Origin: Synechococcus sp. HK01-R
Lineage (GTDB): Bacteria; Cyanobacteriota; Cyanobacteriia; PCC-6307; Cyanobiaceae
NCBI RefSeq assembly: GCF_014217855.1
Contig: NZ_CP059059.1
Location: forward strand, 2,232,001-2,296,000
Direction of reading: 5' to 3'
DNA length: 64,000 bases
Part shown: in pieces, positions 1 through 9,795 of the stretch
Layout: every line of letters starts with the position of its first letter
Position numbering within the stretch: the stretch's first letter is position 1
Translations under genes and position numbers: made by a program
The notes under the pieces: model-generated
What the model was told of the DNA's origin: nothing
The model's database searches: none
The model's input: the letters and a program-made list of their open reading frames with translations, nothing else

Positions 1-41
1 AGCGGGTGCGCCAGGGACTTGGCTTCCTGGCACGACACTGA
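1..41 (+). CDS. trpS: Tryptophan-tRNA ligase, C-terminal end only (probable)
   Basis: Only the last 12 codons and a TGA stop (39-41) lie in the window. The frame beginning at base 3 reads RVRQGLGFLARH. Bacterial TrpRS proteins commonly end in a helix of the type TL..VR..LGFL, which this resembles. The assignment rests on this short tail and on genome context (a tRNA-synthetase, thrS, lies 1.6 kb on), so it is a suggestion; the other two frames also reach stops soon after. Confidence 0.45.
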   Translation, partial: RVRQGLGFLARH

Positions 42-141
42 ACGACCACGGCACCAAGCCAAGCTGATCAATCGATTGAGATTAAAAAAGTTTTCCTAAT
101 CCTTAAGCCTTCCTGAGAACTTGGGCGAGCCAAAACCACTG

Positions 142-203
142 CCCAGGGAAAAGACCGCCCTCCTCACACGCGTCTCACGCGTCTCATTCGCAGACGCGTC
201 TTT
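142..203 (+). ncRNA. Candidate small RNA resembling Yfr1
   Basis: Bases 159-169 read CCTCCTCACAC, which differs at one position from the ACTCCTCACAC core known from the cyanobacterial sRNA Yfr1. It is preceded by a possible short stem (AGGG/CCCT around 144-161) and followed by a hairpin with 8-bp arms ACGCGTCT (177-184) and AGACGCGT (192-199), then a T-rich stretch (201-212). This stem / single-stranded motif / terminator layout and the ~60-nt length match the family. No promoter was recognised and the known genomic neighbours of Yfr1 are not evident, so this is tentative. Confidence 0.3.
168..201. repeat. Triple ACGCGTCT repeat
   Basis: The octamer ACGCGTCT occurs at 168-175, 177-184 and 194-201. 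The last copy lies within the palindrome AGACGCGTCT (192-201). The second copy and the palindrome form the hairpin described for the candidate small RNA. The repeat lies in the 268-bp gap between the probable trpS end and the lysozyme-like gene; nothing else was recognised in that gap. Confidence 0.7.
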
Positions 204-309
204 GAGTGTTTTGCTAGGCACATCACGAGCCTCTCGTCAAGGGCGGTCGTCGCTCTCTCGCCACGGCCCCTCACTCCGCTGCAAGGTGATGAGCCCTTGA
301 ACCGCCGGT

Positions 310-966
310 TTGCCTTCAGTTCCTGCTTTCAATCGCAAAACCCTTGTTGCCATTGGAGCCGTCAGCGTTCTGCTTCTGCCCTTCGGCCAAGGGCTGCACG
401 CTGAGCGATCCAACGAGCGCCTCCAGCAAGACGATGCGATCCGGACGGGCCTGACCAAGACAGAACAGGTTCAGGACTTGCTGGCAGCCCGCCCTTACCG
501 GATCACCCCCGAGCGCAGGGCCCTGCTCAACACGATCCGCTATGCGGAAGGCACTTGGAAGGACGGTCGTGATCTGGGTTACCGCGTGCTCTACGGCGGC
601 AGCCTCTTCCGCGATCTCTCCCGACACCCGGAGCGGTTGGTGGTGAAGCGTTACGCCAGTGCAGCAGCAGGCGCCTATCAGTTTTTACCCGCGACCTGGC
701 GCCAGGTCGCCCGTGAGTTGAGGCTGCCAAGCTTCGAACCCCAACATCAGGACCAGGCAGCCCTGCGCCTCGTGGAGCGTCGTGGTGCTCTGGAGGAGGT
801 GGATCGCCGCGGCCTGACCCCAAGCGCCATGCATCGCCTGGCCCCCGAATGGGCCTCCTTCCCCACCCATGCCGGCACCAGCGCCTATGGCCAGCCGGTG
901 AAGAGTCAGGCGGAACTGGCCCGCTTTTACTCGAACAATCTCCGGGAGATCCGCCAAGGGGCCTGA
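310..966 (+). CDS. GH104 lysozyme-like (lambda endolysin fold) protein
   Basis: A 218-residue exported or membrane-anchored protein: residues 11-30 form a hydrophobic signal/anchor. The rest matches the lambda-endolysin type muramidase: the YAEGT motif carries the likely catalytic Glu80, followed by the SAAAGAYQF segment (about 118-125) and TW near 129, typical of GH104. It probably cleaves or remodels peptidoglycan outside the cytoplasmic membrane. The start is TTG at 310; no in-frame ATG precedes it. No holin, spanin or phage structural gene is nearby, so it is treated as a host gene. Confidence 0.75.
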   Translation: MPSVPAFNRKTLVAIGAVSVLLLPFGQGLHAERSNERLQQDDAIRTGLTKTEQVQDLLAARPYRITPERRALLNTIRYAEGTWKDGRDLGYRVLYGGSLFRDLSRHPERLVVKRYASAAAGAYQFLPATWRQVARELRLPSFEPQHQDQAALRLVERRGALEEVDRRGLTPSAMHRLAPEWASFPTHAGTSAYGQPVKSQAELARFYSNNLREIRQGA

Positions 967-973
967 GGCCTGC

Positions 974-1363
974 TCAGCCCGGCAAGGGCACTCCGGCCAG
1001 CCTCCAGCGGAACAGCCGCATCAGCCAGTAGATCAAAAGCGCCGCCGCCACGGCAGCCGCTGCCTGCCAGCGCCGCCGCCCGAAGCGCAGGGGCCGCCCC
1101 AGCAGCCCCTGCCTCCAGCCCAGCCAGCCCAGGCTCAAGACCAAGGGAGGTCCAAAGAGATGCAACTCCAGGGCCTCTCCCAGATCGCCCTGGAGCGTGG
1201 CCAGGGCTGATCGGGTCAAGAAGCATGTCGGGCAGGGAACACCGGTCAGGGCGCGCCAGGGGCAACCGGGCAAGAGCAGAGGCAGCCCTTGAGCGCGCAG
1301 GCTCAGCAACATCAGCAGAGCGATCGCCGCCAGACCAGCCTTGGGGCGTCGGGGCAGGGTCAT
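974..1363 (-). CDS. DUF2752 small membrane protein
   Basis: A 129-residue protein with two to three hydrophobic segments. It shows the DUF2752 signature: CPWR..TG.PCPTCFLTRS at about residues 34-52, followed by GDLGEAL. The family function is unknown; the cysteine pairs suggest redox or metal binding. The ATG at 1363 is chosen because it overlaps the upstream DUF2605 stop by 4 bp (ATGA), implying translational coupling. An upstream in-frame ATG exists at 1399 but would extend into that gene. Confidence 0.8.
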   Translation of the reverse strand: MTLPRRPKAGLAAIALLMLLSLRAQGLPLLLPGCPWRALTGVPCPTCFLTRSALATLQGDLGEALELHLFGPPLVLSLGWLGWRQGLLGRPLRFGRRRWQAAAAVAAALLIYWLMRLFRWRLAGVPLPG

Positions 1364-1665
1364 CGTGCCGCCTGGGAAATGCGCGCCGCCAGGGCCCAAA
1401 CATCCATCACCAGCTGATGCCAGGGAGCCATGGCCTCCATCGAGACAGCCATGGCCGTTGGTGAGGCATCCACCAGGGCCCGGGTTGCAGCAATCGCCTT
1501 GCGCCCCTCCTCGATCCGGGCTGCCATCACAGCCCGCTCCTCCGACGCCATGACGAGATCGGGGCAGACCGCCAGCAGCTCCTCACCCCGCTGAAACCAG
1601 TGGCTGAAATCCTTGAGCAAAGAGTCGAGGAGGCTCTCCAGCAGGGCGTCGGCTTCCGGGTCCAT
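1360..1665 (-). CDS. DUF2605 family protein
   Basis: A 101-residue, mostly helical acidic protein beginning MDPEADALLESLLDSLLKDF, matching the cyanobacterial DUF2605 family of unknown function. It is upstream of and translationally coupled to the DUF2752 gene. It is divergent from thrS: its start lies 24 bp from the first plausible thrS ATG (1690), so the two transcripts must share or overlap control regions. Confidence 0.75.
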   Translation of the reverse strand: MDPEADALLESLLDSLLKDFSHWFQRGEELLAVCPDLVMASEERAVMAARIEEGRKAIAATRALVDASPTAMAVSMEAMAPWHQLVMDVWALAARISQAAR

Positions 1666-1689
1666 GGCGCTGAATCACACGCCCATAGG

Positions 1690-3543
1690 ATGGCGTCTGT
1701 TGTGCATGAACTGGTGAGCAGCGCTGCAGTAACCGCTCCTGCCCAGGCGGAGCACCCCAAGAAAGAAATGGTGGTGCTTCCCAAAACCAGTGAAAGCGAG
1801 CAGCTGCTCAAGATCCGCCACTCCATGAGCCATGTCATGGCGATGGCGGTGCAGAGCCTCTTCCCCAAAACACAGGTGACGATCGGGCCCTGGACGGAAA
1901 GTGGCTTCTATTACGACTTCGACAGCCCCGATCCCTTCACCGAGGCTGACCTCAAGGCGATCCGAAAGGAGATGATCAAGATCATCAATCGGAAGCTTCC
2001 CCTCGAGCGGATCGAGGTGAGTCGCCAGGAGGCCGAAACGAAAATCAAGGCTCAAAACGAGCCTTACAAACTCGAGATCCTCGCGGGCCTGCAGGAACCG
2101 ATCACCCTCTACACCCTCGGAGATCAATGGTGGGACCTCTGCGCCGGTCCCCATGTCGCCAACACCAGTGAACTCAACCCCAAGGCCTTTGCCCTAGAGA
2201 GCGTTGCCGGTGCCTATTGGCGGGGTGACGAGAAGAATGCCCAACTCCAAAGGATCTACGGCACCGCCTGGGAGACTCCGGAACAACTGGCTGAACACCA
2301 GCGCCGCAAGGAAGAAGCCCTGCGCCGGGATCACCGCCGCCTTGGCAAGGATCTCGATCTTTTTTCGATCGAAGATGAAGCAGGTGCTGGCCTTGTCTTC
2401 TGGCATCCGCGTGGTGCCCGCATGCGCCTGCTGATCGAAGACTTCTGGCGTCAGGCCCATTTTGAAGGCGGCTACGAGCTCCTCTACACCCCCCATGTCG
2501 CCGACATCAGCCTCTGGAAGACCTCAGGCCATCTCGACTTCTACAGCGAGAGCATGTTCGGCCCCATGGAGGTGGATGAACGGGAATACCAGCTCAAACC
2601 AATGAACTGCCCGTTCCATGTGCTCACCTATGCCAGCAAGCTGCGCAGCTATCGCGAACTACCAATCCGCTGGGCTGAATTGGGCACGGTGTATCGCTAC
2701 GAGCGGCCCGGGGTGATGCATGGCCTGATGCGCGTGCGTGGCTTTACCCAGGACGATGCCCACGTGTTCTGCCTGCCCGATCAGATCAGCGATGAAATCC
2801 TGCGCATCCTGGATCTCACCGAGCGGATCCTCTCCACGTTTGATTTCCGTCACTACGAGATCAACCTCTCCACACGCCCAGACAAATCGATCGGTGATGA
2901 TGCCGTCTGGGAGCTGGCCACCAAAGGACTGGTGGAGGCCCTGGAGCGCAAGGGATGGGATTACAAGATCGATGAAGGCGGTGGCGCGTTTTACGGCCCC
3001 AAGATCGATCTGAAGATCGAGGATGCGATCGGCCGGATGTGGCAATGCTCGACGATCCAGCTCGATTTCAACCTGCCGGAACGCTTCAAGCTCGACTACA
3101 TCGCCGCCGATGGCAGCAAGCAACGCCCGATCATGATTCACCGGGCGATCTTTGGTTCGTTGGAACGGTTCTTCGGGATCATGACCGAGAACTACGCCGG
3201 TGATTACCCCTTCTGGCTAGCTCCTGAGCAGGTGCGCCTGCTGCCTGTCACCGATGAGGTGCAGCCCTCCGCCGAACAGATGCTGGAGCAGCTCACAGCC
3301 GCTGGAATTCGGGCCACGGTTGACCGCAGTGGTGATCGACTCGGCAAGTTGATCCGAAGTGGTGAACAGATGAAAATCCCCCTTCTCGCGGTGATTGGGG
3401 CCAAAGAGGCCGAGCAGGGAGCCGTGAGTCTGCGCAGTCGACGGGATGGTGACCTTGGCGTTGTGGATCGCGACGCGCTGATTGAGGCAGCAAGGCAGGC
3501 CAATCAAAACCGTCACACCTCCCTGACGCTGCCTCGCTCATGA
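1690..3543 (+). CDS. thrS: Threonine-tRNA ligase
   Basis: Class II synthetase charging tRNA-Thr; about 617 residues. The editing domain shows HSMSH (about 44-48) and CAGPH near residue 155; the catalytic domain carries MNCPFHVL and the C-terminal anticodon domain begins near LAPEQVRLLPV. It lacks the N-terminal TGS domain of the E. coli enzyme, as is usual for the cyanobacterial form, which starts just before LPKTSES. The start is uncertain: ATG 1690 gives a short leader, and ATG 1768 sits directly before the conserved block and would leave more room for divergent promoters. Confidence 0.95.
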   Translation: MASVVHELVSSAAVTAPAQAEHPKKEMVVLPKTSESEQLLKIRHSMSHVMAMAVQSLFPKTQVTIGPWTESGFYYDFDSPDPFTEADLKAIRKEMIKIINRKLPLERIEVSRQEAETKIKAQNEPYKLEILAGLQEPITLYTLGDQWWDLCAGPHVANTSELNPKAFALESVAGAYWRGDEKNAQLQRIYGTAWETPEQLAEHQRRKEEALRRDHRRLGKDLDLFSIEDEAGAGLVFWHPRGARMRLLIEDFWRQAHFEGGYELLYTPHVADISLWKTSGHLDFYSESMFGPMEVDEREYQLKPMNCPFHVLTYASKLRSYRELPIRWAELGTVYRYERPGVMHGLMRVRGFTQDDAHVFCLPDQISDEILRILDLTERILSTFDFRHYEINLSTRPDKSIGDDAVWELATKGLVEALERKGWDYKIDEGGGAFYGPKIDLKIEDAIGRMWQCSTIQLDFNLPERFKLDYIAADGSKQRPIMIHRAIFGSLERFFGIMTENYAGDYPFWLAPEQVRLLPVTDEVQPSAEQMLEQLTAAGIRATVDRSGDRLGKLIRSGEQMKIPLLAVIGAKEAEQGAVSLRSRRDGDLGVVDRDALIEAARQANQNRHTSLTLPRS

Positions 3544-3938
3544 ACGAGTCCCACATCCAACGCATCAGTGATCTGACCCCGCTGCGCAGTGCGCCCAGCC
3601 TCAGTACTGAGCAAACCAGCGTTCTGCGGGCAGAACTAGCCCGGGAGATGGGCGCCTACTCCTGGTTCACCGTGGGCGTGATGGCGACCAGCGCCGCCGA
3701 GGCGCTCCGCAGCCTGCGCCAGCTCGAGACAGCCTGCGGCTGGGAACCGATGCGTCTTGAAGGCGAATGCAAGGCCGAGGACGGCGTCTTTCTTAAGGCC
3801 AATCAGTCCAGCGGCATGGTCCGAATCCGAGCTGAACAGGGGCTTGGAGAGGGGATCTTGATCAGCGGTCATCAGCAGGAGCAGGGCGCGGCAGGTCCCA
3901 CCTGGGGCCCCTTCCCCCTTGATCTGTTCACCACCTGA
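3540..3938 (+). CDS. Conserved hypothetical protein, possibly DUF1824
   Basis: A 132-residue soluble protein whose ATG overlaps the thrS stop (ATGA, 3540-3543), so it is translationally coupled to thrS. It has the look of the small cyanobacterial DUF1824 proteins (N-terminal helix, then FLKANQSSGMVRIRAEQG and a GPTWGPFPLDLF end), but this family call is from memory and uncertain. No catalytic motif is visible. Confidence 0.6.
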   Translation: MNESHIQRISDLTPLRSAPSLSTEQTSVLRAELAREMGAYSWFTVGVMATSAAEALRSLRQLETACGWEPMRLEGECKAEDGVFLKANQSSGMVRIRAEQGLGEGILISGHQQEQGAAGPTWGPFPLDLFTT

Positions 3939-4007
3939 TTCAGCTCCGAGACTTGCCGATTGCCGCCAAGCTGATCAGCTTTAGGACAAAGAGATCCATC
4001 CGAGGCA

Positions 4008-5057
4008 ATGGCGCAGAGAACCTATCTGGCCGGTGATCTCGGAGGCACCAAGACCCTGCTCTCGCTGTTCACCAGCGTTGATGGTCAGCTTCAGGCCCTG
4101 GAAGGGCAGCGCTACGCATCGGCAGAGTGGACCTCCCTTGAGGCCATGCTCACTCACTTTCTTGAGGGGCTGCCGTCAGAGCTGGAACGGCCTGCGACCA
4201 GCTGTATCGCCGTGGCCGGTCCCGTACAGAACGGTCAGGCCAAGCTGACCAACCTTCCCTGGGAGATGAGCGAAGCCTCGCTCTGTGCCGCCACAGGGCT
4301 GGAGCGGCTGGAGCTGGTGAATGATTTCGCCGTGCTGATCCATGGCCTCCCCCACTTCAGCGACAGCCAGCAGGTGGTGCTGCAACCCGGGCAAGACGGA
4401 TTGAACGAGCCAGGGGCCCATGGCGGCAGCGTGGCCATCCTTGGGGCAGGCACAGGCCTTGGCATGGCCAGGGGCATCCCCGGCCCCCAGGGCTGGATTG
4501 CCCTGGCCAGCGAAGGAGGACATCGGGAATTTGCTCCACGCACGGAGCAGGAATGGGCCCTCAGCCGCTGGCTCATGGCGGACCTCGGCATTGATCGTCT
4601 TTCGATCGAACGCATCGTGAGTGGCACAGGTCTGGGGCATGTCATGCACTGGCTCCTGCAACAAGAGCAACGCGAGCATCCCCTTCACAGGATCGCCAGA
4701 GCCTGGCGCACCATTCCTGCCGAACAGCCCGGACATCAGGATCTGCCTGCCCACACCGGCAAGGCCGCAGCAACTGGCGACCCGCTTGCCCTGGCCGCCC
4801 TGGAGCTCTGGCTCGGGGCCTATGGGTCCGCTGCGGGGGATCTAGCCCTGCAGGAACTGTGCAGCGGCGGGCTTTGGGTCGGCGGTGGCACCGCGGAAAA
4901 AAACCTCGCTGGCCTCCGGTCTCAGCACTTCCTGGCCCCCCTTCGTCGCAAGGGACGGTTTCAGCCCTTCCTGGAGAGCCTGACCATTCGGGCCGTCATC
5001 GACCCGAATGCCGGACTGTTTAGCGCCGCCTGCCGAGCGCGGGCCCTGGACGCCTAA
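4008..5057 (+). CDS. glk: Glucokinase
   Basis: ATP-dependent phosphorylation of glucose to glucose-6-phosphate. The 349-residue protein has the phosphate-1 loop GDLGGTKT (9-16), ILGAGTGLG (about 143-151) and the SEGGHREFAPR glucose-binding segment (about 168-178), placing it in the bacterial Glk family rather than ROK. An insertion-rich C-terminus retains LCSGGLWVGGG. A separate ROK-type kinase is encoded at 14.2-15.1 kb. Start ATG at 4008. Confidence 0.9.
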   Translation: MAQRTYLAGDLGGTKTLLSLFTSVDGQLQALEGQRYASAEWTSLEAMLTHFLEGLPSELERPATSCIAVAGPVQNGQAKLTNLPWEMSEASLCAATGLERLELVNDFAVLIHGLPHFSDSQQVVLQPGQDGLNEPGAHGGSVAILGAGTGLGMARGIPGPQGWIALASEGGHREFAPRTEQEWALSRWLMADLGIDRLSIERIVSGTGLGHVMHWLLQQEQREHPLHRIARAWRTIPAEQPGHQDLPAHTGKAAATGDPLALAALELWLGAYGSAAGDLALQELCSGGLWVGGGTAEKNLAGLRSQHFLAPLRRKGRFQPFLESLTIRAVIDPNAGLFSAACRARALDA

Positions 5058-5088
5058 GTGAGACACTGGCTTCAATAGGACAGTAGGG

Positions 5089-6036
5089 ATGGTGCAGCCG
5101 CGCATCGGCCAAACGGTGGTGGTGGACGTACCGGCCACCACAGCCAACATCGGACCTGGGTTCGACTGCCTGGGGGCCGCCCTCGACCTGAACAACCGCT
5201 TCACCATGCGCCGAATCGAAGGCGACGGGGAGCGGTTTGAACTGATCATCGAAGGCCAGGAGGGCAGTCACCTTCGCGGTGGGCCCGAGAACCTCGTGTA
5301 TCGCGCCGCCCAGCGGGTCTGGAAGGCCGCAGGGGAGGATCCGGTCGCCTTGGAAGCACGGGTCAGACTTGCTGTACCACCGGCGCGAGGCCTCGGAAGC
5401 AGCGCCACGGCCATCGTTGCGGGACTGGTGGGCGCCAATGCCCTGGTGGGAGAACCCCTGAGCCGGGAAAAACTTCTGGAGCTGGCCATCGACATTGAAG
5501 GCCATCCCGACAATGTGGTTCCTTCCCTCTTGGGGGGCCTGTGCATGACCGCGAAGGCTGCCTCCCAACGCTGGCGTGTCGTGCGCTGCGAGTGGCTCGC
5601 GTCGGTGAAGGCCGTGGTGGCCATTCCGGCGATTCGGCTGAGCACCAGCGAGGCACGACGGGCGATGCCCAAGACGATTCCTGTTGGCGATGCCGTGGTG
5701 AATCTGGGAGCACTAACGCTGTTGCTGCAGGGCTTGCGCACGGGCAACGGCGATCTGATTTCCGATGGCATGCACGACCGGCTGCACGAGCCCTACCGCT
5801 GGCGGCTGATCAAAGGCGGCCAAGAGGTGCGACAAGCGGCCCTCAAGGCCGGAGCCTGGGGCTGTGCCATCAGCGGAGCCGGCCCCAGCATTCTGGCCCT
5901 CTGTTCGGAAGGGGTGGGCCCTGCGGTCAGCCAGGCCATGGTGAAGGCGTGGGAAGCGGAGGGGGTGGCCAGCCGTGCCCCGCTCCTGAGCCTCCAGACC
6001 ACGGGAAGCCATTGGCAGGCCAAGGAACCTGAGTAG
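5089..6036 (+). CDS. thrB: Homoserine kinase
   Basis: GHMP kinase converting homoserine to O-phosphohomoserine in threonine synthesis; 315 residues. The ATP-binding motif [12 protein letters not shown] lies near residues 98-109, the N-terminal [18 protein letters not shown] block is typical, and [14 protein letters not shown] is the third GHMP motif. It follows glk after 31 bp and precedes ndhD, so these may be co-transcribed. Start ATG at 5089. Confidence 0.95.
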   Translation: MVQPRIGQTVVVDVPATTANIGPGFDCLGAALDLNNRFTMRRIEGDGERFELIIEGQEGSHLRGGPENLVYRAAQRVWKAAGEDPVALEARVRLAVPPARGLGSSATAIVAGLVGANALVGEPLSREKLLELAIDIEGHPDNVVPSLLGGLCMTAKAASQRWRVVRCEWLASVKAVVAIPAIRLSTSEARRAMPKTIPVGDAVVNLGALTLLLQGLRTGNGDLISDGMHDRLHEPYRWRLIKGGQEVRQAALKAGAWGCAISGAGPSILALCSEGVGPAVSQAMVKAWEAEGVASRAPLLSLQTTGSHWQAKEPE

Positions 6037-6092
6037 ATCTACTCAACAGCCCCCCTGGGGCTGATAAGTTCAATCACAATCTTTCAGTCGCC

Positions 6093-7664
6093 ATGGACGT
6101 CAACCTGCCCCTGTCGGTTGCGTCCCAGACGGCGTTTCCCTGGCTGTCCCTGATCGTGCTGTTGCCGGCGGTCACAGCACTGGTCATGCCCCTGCTGCCA
6201 GGGGATGACAGCAATCCCTCCCCCTGGCCCCGCAACCTCGCCTTGACGGTGCTGGCCGTGGATTTCATTTTGATGGTGGCCGTGTTCAGCCGCCTGTTCG
6301 ATCGCCTCGATGGCGGACTGCAACTGGTGGAGCGGGTCAGCTGGCTGCCAGTGATCGGTCTTGAGTGGTCTCTCGGAGCTGACGGTCTCTCCATGCCTCT
6401 GGTGGTGCTCAGCGGCCTGGTCACCATGCTCTCGGTGGCGGCAAGCTGGAAGGTTGAGCACAAAGCCAAGCTTTACTTCGGCCTTCTCTTGGTGCAGGCC
6501 TCAGCCCAGGCGCTGGTGTTCCTGTCCCAGGACTTCCTGCTCTTCTTCCTGGCCTGGGAACTGGAGTTGGTCCCCGTCTATCTGCTGATTGCGATCTGGG
6601 GGGGCCAGAACCGCCAGTACGCCGCCACCAAATTCATCCTTTACACGGCCCTGGCCTCTCTGCTGATCCTGATCAGCGGCCTCGCCCTTGCCCTCTCCGG
6701 CGACAGCTTCACCCTCAACCTGAGCGAACTCGCCCAACGCTCCCCTGGCGGCAGCTTTGGCCTGCTCTGTTACTTGGGCTTCTTGGTGGGATTCGGAGTG
6801 AAACTGCCGATGTTCCCTTTGCACACCTGGCTACCCGACGCCCATGGAGAAGCCAATGCACCGGTCTCGATGCTCTTAGCCGGCGTGTTGCTGAAGATGG
6901 GCGGTTATGCCCTGCTCCGCTTCAACGTTCAGATGCTGCCGGAGGCCCATCTGGTGCTGGCGCCAGCCCTGATCGTCCTCGGGATTGTCAACATCATCTA
7001 CGGCGCTCTCAACGCTTTCGCCCAAGACAACGTCAAGCGACGAATTGCCTGCAGCTCGGTGAGTCATATGGGCTTCGTGTTGCTGGGCATCGGCGCTGTG
7101 GATGCACTCAGCCTCAGTGGCGCGATGCTGCAGATGATCAGCCATGGCCTGATCGCCGCCGCCATGTTCTTCGTCACTGGCAGCTTTTACGAGCGCACCA
7201 AGACGTTGTCGATCCCCAACATGGGTGGTCTGGCCAAGGTGTTGCCGATCACGTTTGCCTTCTTCCTGGCCAGCTCCCTCGCCTCCCTGGCTCTCCCGGG
7301 GATGAGTGGCTTCATCAGCGAAATCACCATCTTTCTGGGCATCACCAGCCAGGAGCAGTTCACAACCCTGTTCCGGGTGATCACCATCGTGATCGCCGCC
7401 ATCGGTCTCGTGCTGACCCCGATCTATCTGCTCTCCCTCTGCCGGCGGGTCTTCTTCGGCCCACGCATCCCGGCCCTGGCCTTCGTGGACGACATGAATC
7501 CCCGTGAATTGGTCATCGGTCTCACCCTGCTGGTGCCAACACTCACCATCGGCATCTGGCCACGGGTCGCCATGGACGTCTACGAAGCCTCCACCGATGC
7601 CCTCGCGGAAACCCTCTCCAGCCATAGCCTGATTGCACTGAGCAACTGGCTCCCTCTCGGCTGA
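6093..7664 (+). CDS. ndhD: NAD(P)H-quinone oxidoreductase subunit 4 (NdhD)
   Basis: Proton-pumping membrane subunit of the NDH-1 complex in the thylakoid membrane, used in cyclic electron flow and respiration. The 523-residue protein has the expected ~14 membrane helices and the family blocks [27 protein letters not shown] (Glu in helix 5) and [21 protein letters not shown]. Size and motifs fit an NdhD1/D2-type subunit; paralog assignment needs a tree. Start ATG at 6093. Confidence 0.92.
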   Translation: MDVNLPLSVASQTAFPWLSLIVLLPAVTALVMPLLPGDDSNPSPWPRNLALTVLAVDFILMVAVFSRLFDRLDGGLQLVERVSWLPVIGLEWSLGADGLSMPLVVLSGLVTMLSVAASWKVEHKAKLYFGLLLVQASAQALVFLSQDFLLFFLAWELELVPVYLLIAIWGGQNRQYAATKFILYTALASLLILISGLALALSGDSFTLNLSELAQRSPGGSFGLLCYLGFLVGFGVKLPMFPLHTWLPDAHGEANAPVSMLLAGVLLKMGGYALLRFNVQMLPEAHLVLAPALIVLGIVNIIYGALNAFAQDNVKRRIACSSVSHMGFVLLGIGAVDALSLSGAMLQMISHGLIAAAMFFVTGSFYERTKTLSIPNMGGLAKVLPITFAFFLASSLASLALPGMSGFISEITIFLGITSQEQFTTLFRVITIVIAAIGLVLTPIYLLSLCRRVFFGPRIPALAFVDDMNPRELVIGLTLLVPTLTIGIWPRVAMDVYEASTDALAETLSSHSLIALSNWLPLG

Positions 7665-7668
7665 CCCC

Positions 7669-9795
7669 ATGCAAGAGACCCGCGAACCTGCCCTGCTCGC
7701 GGGCCAGGGACTTCCCAACTACCACGACGTCACCGCTGATCAGGTTCGGGAGTCGATCCCGGCCCTACTGGAGCAGCTGACCAAGAGCTTTGCCGACCTA
7801 GAGGCCACTCTCGAGAAGCAACTGAACGGCTCCGATCCACTCCCCTGGGACGCGGTGATGCCGCCCCTGCACGCGATCGGCGAACAACTTCGCTGGAGCT
7901 GGGGAGTGGTCACCCATCTCAACGCCGTCTGCAACACTCCCGAACTACGGGAAGCCCATGCCTCCCAGCAGGCGGATGTGGTGCGCTTCAGCAATCGCCT
8001 CGGCCAGAGCAAGGTGCTGCACCGTGCCCTCGAAGCGCTCCAGGCGAACGCAGCCCAGCCCCTCGATCCTGCCCAGCAACGCATTCTCCAAGCCGAACTG
8101 CTTTCCATGCAGCAGCGGGGTGTGGGCCTGAGTGGGGAACGGCAGCAGGCGTTCAACTCCACCAGCGAACGGCTGGCGGAACTCTCCACCCAATTCAGCA
8201 ATCACGTGCTTGATGCCACCCAGGGCTGGAGCCTGGTTGTGCACGAGCGGGAGCGCCTAGCCGGCCTTCCCCAGCGCGCCCTCGACATCCTGGCCGCTGC
8301 GGCCAAGGAGGCAGGAGATCTCCACGCTGACGGGAGCGAAGCCAACGGAGAACGGGGCCCTTGGCGCTTGGGACTCGACATGCCGCGCTTCCTTCCGGTA
8401 TTGACCCATGCAGACAATCGACAGCTGCGCGAAACCCTCTACAGAGCCCATGTCAGCCGCGCGAGCCAAGGAGAGCTCGACAACACCCCTCTGATCGAGG
8501 AAATCCTCAGTCTCCGCCGTGAGCAGGCGATCCGGCTCGACTACAGGCACTGGGCGGAACTTAGCCTCGCCGGGAAAATGGCCGAGGACGTGGATGCCGT
8601 GGAGGGGCTGCTGGAGGAACTGCGTGCGGCCGCCTACCCAGCAGCCCTGCGGGAACTTGACGACCTGCAAGCCTGCGCCCTTCACCATGGTGCGCCTGAG
8701 GCGGAGTCTCTGGAACCCTGGGATGTGGGCTACTGGTCGGAAAAACTGCGACAAGAGCGCTTCGACCTGAACCAGGAGGCTCTGCGCCCCTGGTTCCCAC
8801 TGCCACAGGTGCTTGAGGGTCTATTCGAACTCTGCGAACGCCTCTTCCGCATCCGGATCAGCGCCGCTGACGGTGAAGCGCCGATCTGGCACCCGGATGT
8901 GCGCTTCTTCAGGGTTGCAGAACAGGACGGAACGCCTTTAGCAGCCTTCTATCTCGATCCCTACAGCAGGCCCGGCAGCAAGCGGGGCGGTGCCTGGATG
9001 GATGAATGCCTCAGCCGCCAACCGGATGGAGAGGGTGGCTGGATCCTGCCGGTGGCCTATCTGATCTGCAACCAGACCCCCCCCAACGGCGACACTCCAA
9101 GCCTGATGAGCTTCGAAGAGGTCGAAACCCTCTTCCACGAGTTCGGCCACGGGCTCCAGCACATGCTCACCACCGTGGAGCATCCACAGGCGGCGGGCAT
9201 CAACAATGTGGAGTGGGATGCCGTGGAACTGCCCAGCCAGTTCATGGAGAACTGGTGCCTCGACCGCAGCACCTTGATGGGAATGGCACGGCATTGGCAA
9301 ACCGGGGAACCCCTGCCAGAAGAGGACTTTGAGAAGCTGAAGCAGAGCCGCACCTTCATGGCAGGTTTCGCCACCCTGCGCCAAGTGCATTTCGCTCTCA
9401 GCGATCTGCGGCTTCACAGTCTCTGGACACCGGAGCTGGGACTGAGCCCCGACCAGATGCGACGGCAGATTGCAGAAACCACCACCGTGATCCCTCCGAT
9501 TGCGGATGATCACTTCCTCTGCGCCTTCAGCCACATCTTCGCCGGTGGCTATTCGGCTGGTTACTACTCCTATAAATGGGCGGAAGTGCTCAGTGCCGAT
9601 GCCTTCGCTGCCTTTGAAGATGCAGGTCTCGATCTCGAAGACGCTGTGCAGGCCACTGGAGAGCGCTTTCGCAACACCGTCTTGAGCCTCGGCGGCAGCC
9701 TCTCGCCCTCTGCTGTGTTCGAGGCGTTCCGGGGCAGAGCGGCAAGCACGGACGCCCTGATTCGCCACTCCGGCCTGGTGACGAGCCATGCCTGA
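7669..9795 (+). CDS. prlC: M3 family oligopeptidase (oligopeptidase A-like)
   Basis: Cytosolic zinc metallopeptidase of family M3 that degrades short peptides, including cleaved leader peptides; 708 residues. The zinc site LFHEFGHGLQ lies near residues 487-496, with the third ligand in NNVEWDAVELPSQFMENW, and the C-terminal HIFAGGYSAGYYSYKWAEVLSADAF block is typical (shown here as names of motifs in pieces: HIFAGGYSAGYYSY and KWAEVL). It begins 4 bp after ndhD and its 3' end overlaps the next gene by 8 bp. Confidence 0.93.
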   Translation: MQETREPALLAGQGLPNYHDVTADQVRESIPALLEQLTKSFADLEATLEKQLNGSDPLPWDAVMPPLHAIGEQLRWSWGVVTHLNAVCNTPELREAHASQQADVVRFSNRLGQSKVLHRALEALQANAAQPLDPAQQRILQAELLSMQQRGVGLSGERQQAFNSTSERLAELSTQFSNHVLDATQGWSLVVHERERLAGLPQRALDILAAAAKEAGDLHADGSEANGERGPWRLGLDMPRFLPVLTHADNRQLRETLYRAHVSRASQGELDNTPLIEEILSLRREQAIRLDYRHWAELSLAGKMAEDVDAVEGLLEELRAAAYPAALRELDDLQACALHHGAPEAESLEPWDVGYWSEKLRQERFDLNQEALRPWFPLPQVLEGLFELCERLFRIRISAADGEAPIWHPDVRFFRVAEQDGTPLAAFYLDPYSRPGSKRGGAWMDECLSRQPDGEGGWILPVAYLICNQTPPNGDTPSLMSFEEVETLFHEFGHGLQHMLTTVEHPQAAGINNVEWDAVELPSQFMENWCLDRSTLMGMARHWQTGEPLPEEDFEKLKQSRTFMAGFATLRQVHFALSDLRLHSLWTPELGLSPDQMRRQIAETTTVIPPIADDHFLCAFSHIFAGGYSAGYYSYKWAEVLSADAFAAFEDAGLDLEDAVQATGERFRNTVLSLGGSLSPSAVFEAFRGRAASTDALIRHSGLVTSHA

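Noticed and set aside
310-966. Prophage lysis gene
   Set aside because: The GH104 domain is shared with phage endolysins, but it has a signal/anchor segment and no phage genes nearby.
6876-7718. 280-aa minus-strand ORF inside ndhD
   Set aside because: Antisense shadow; the acidic and His-rich composition reflects the complement of hydrophobic codons.
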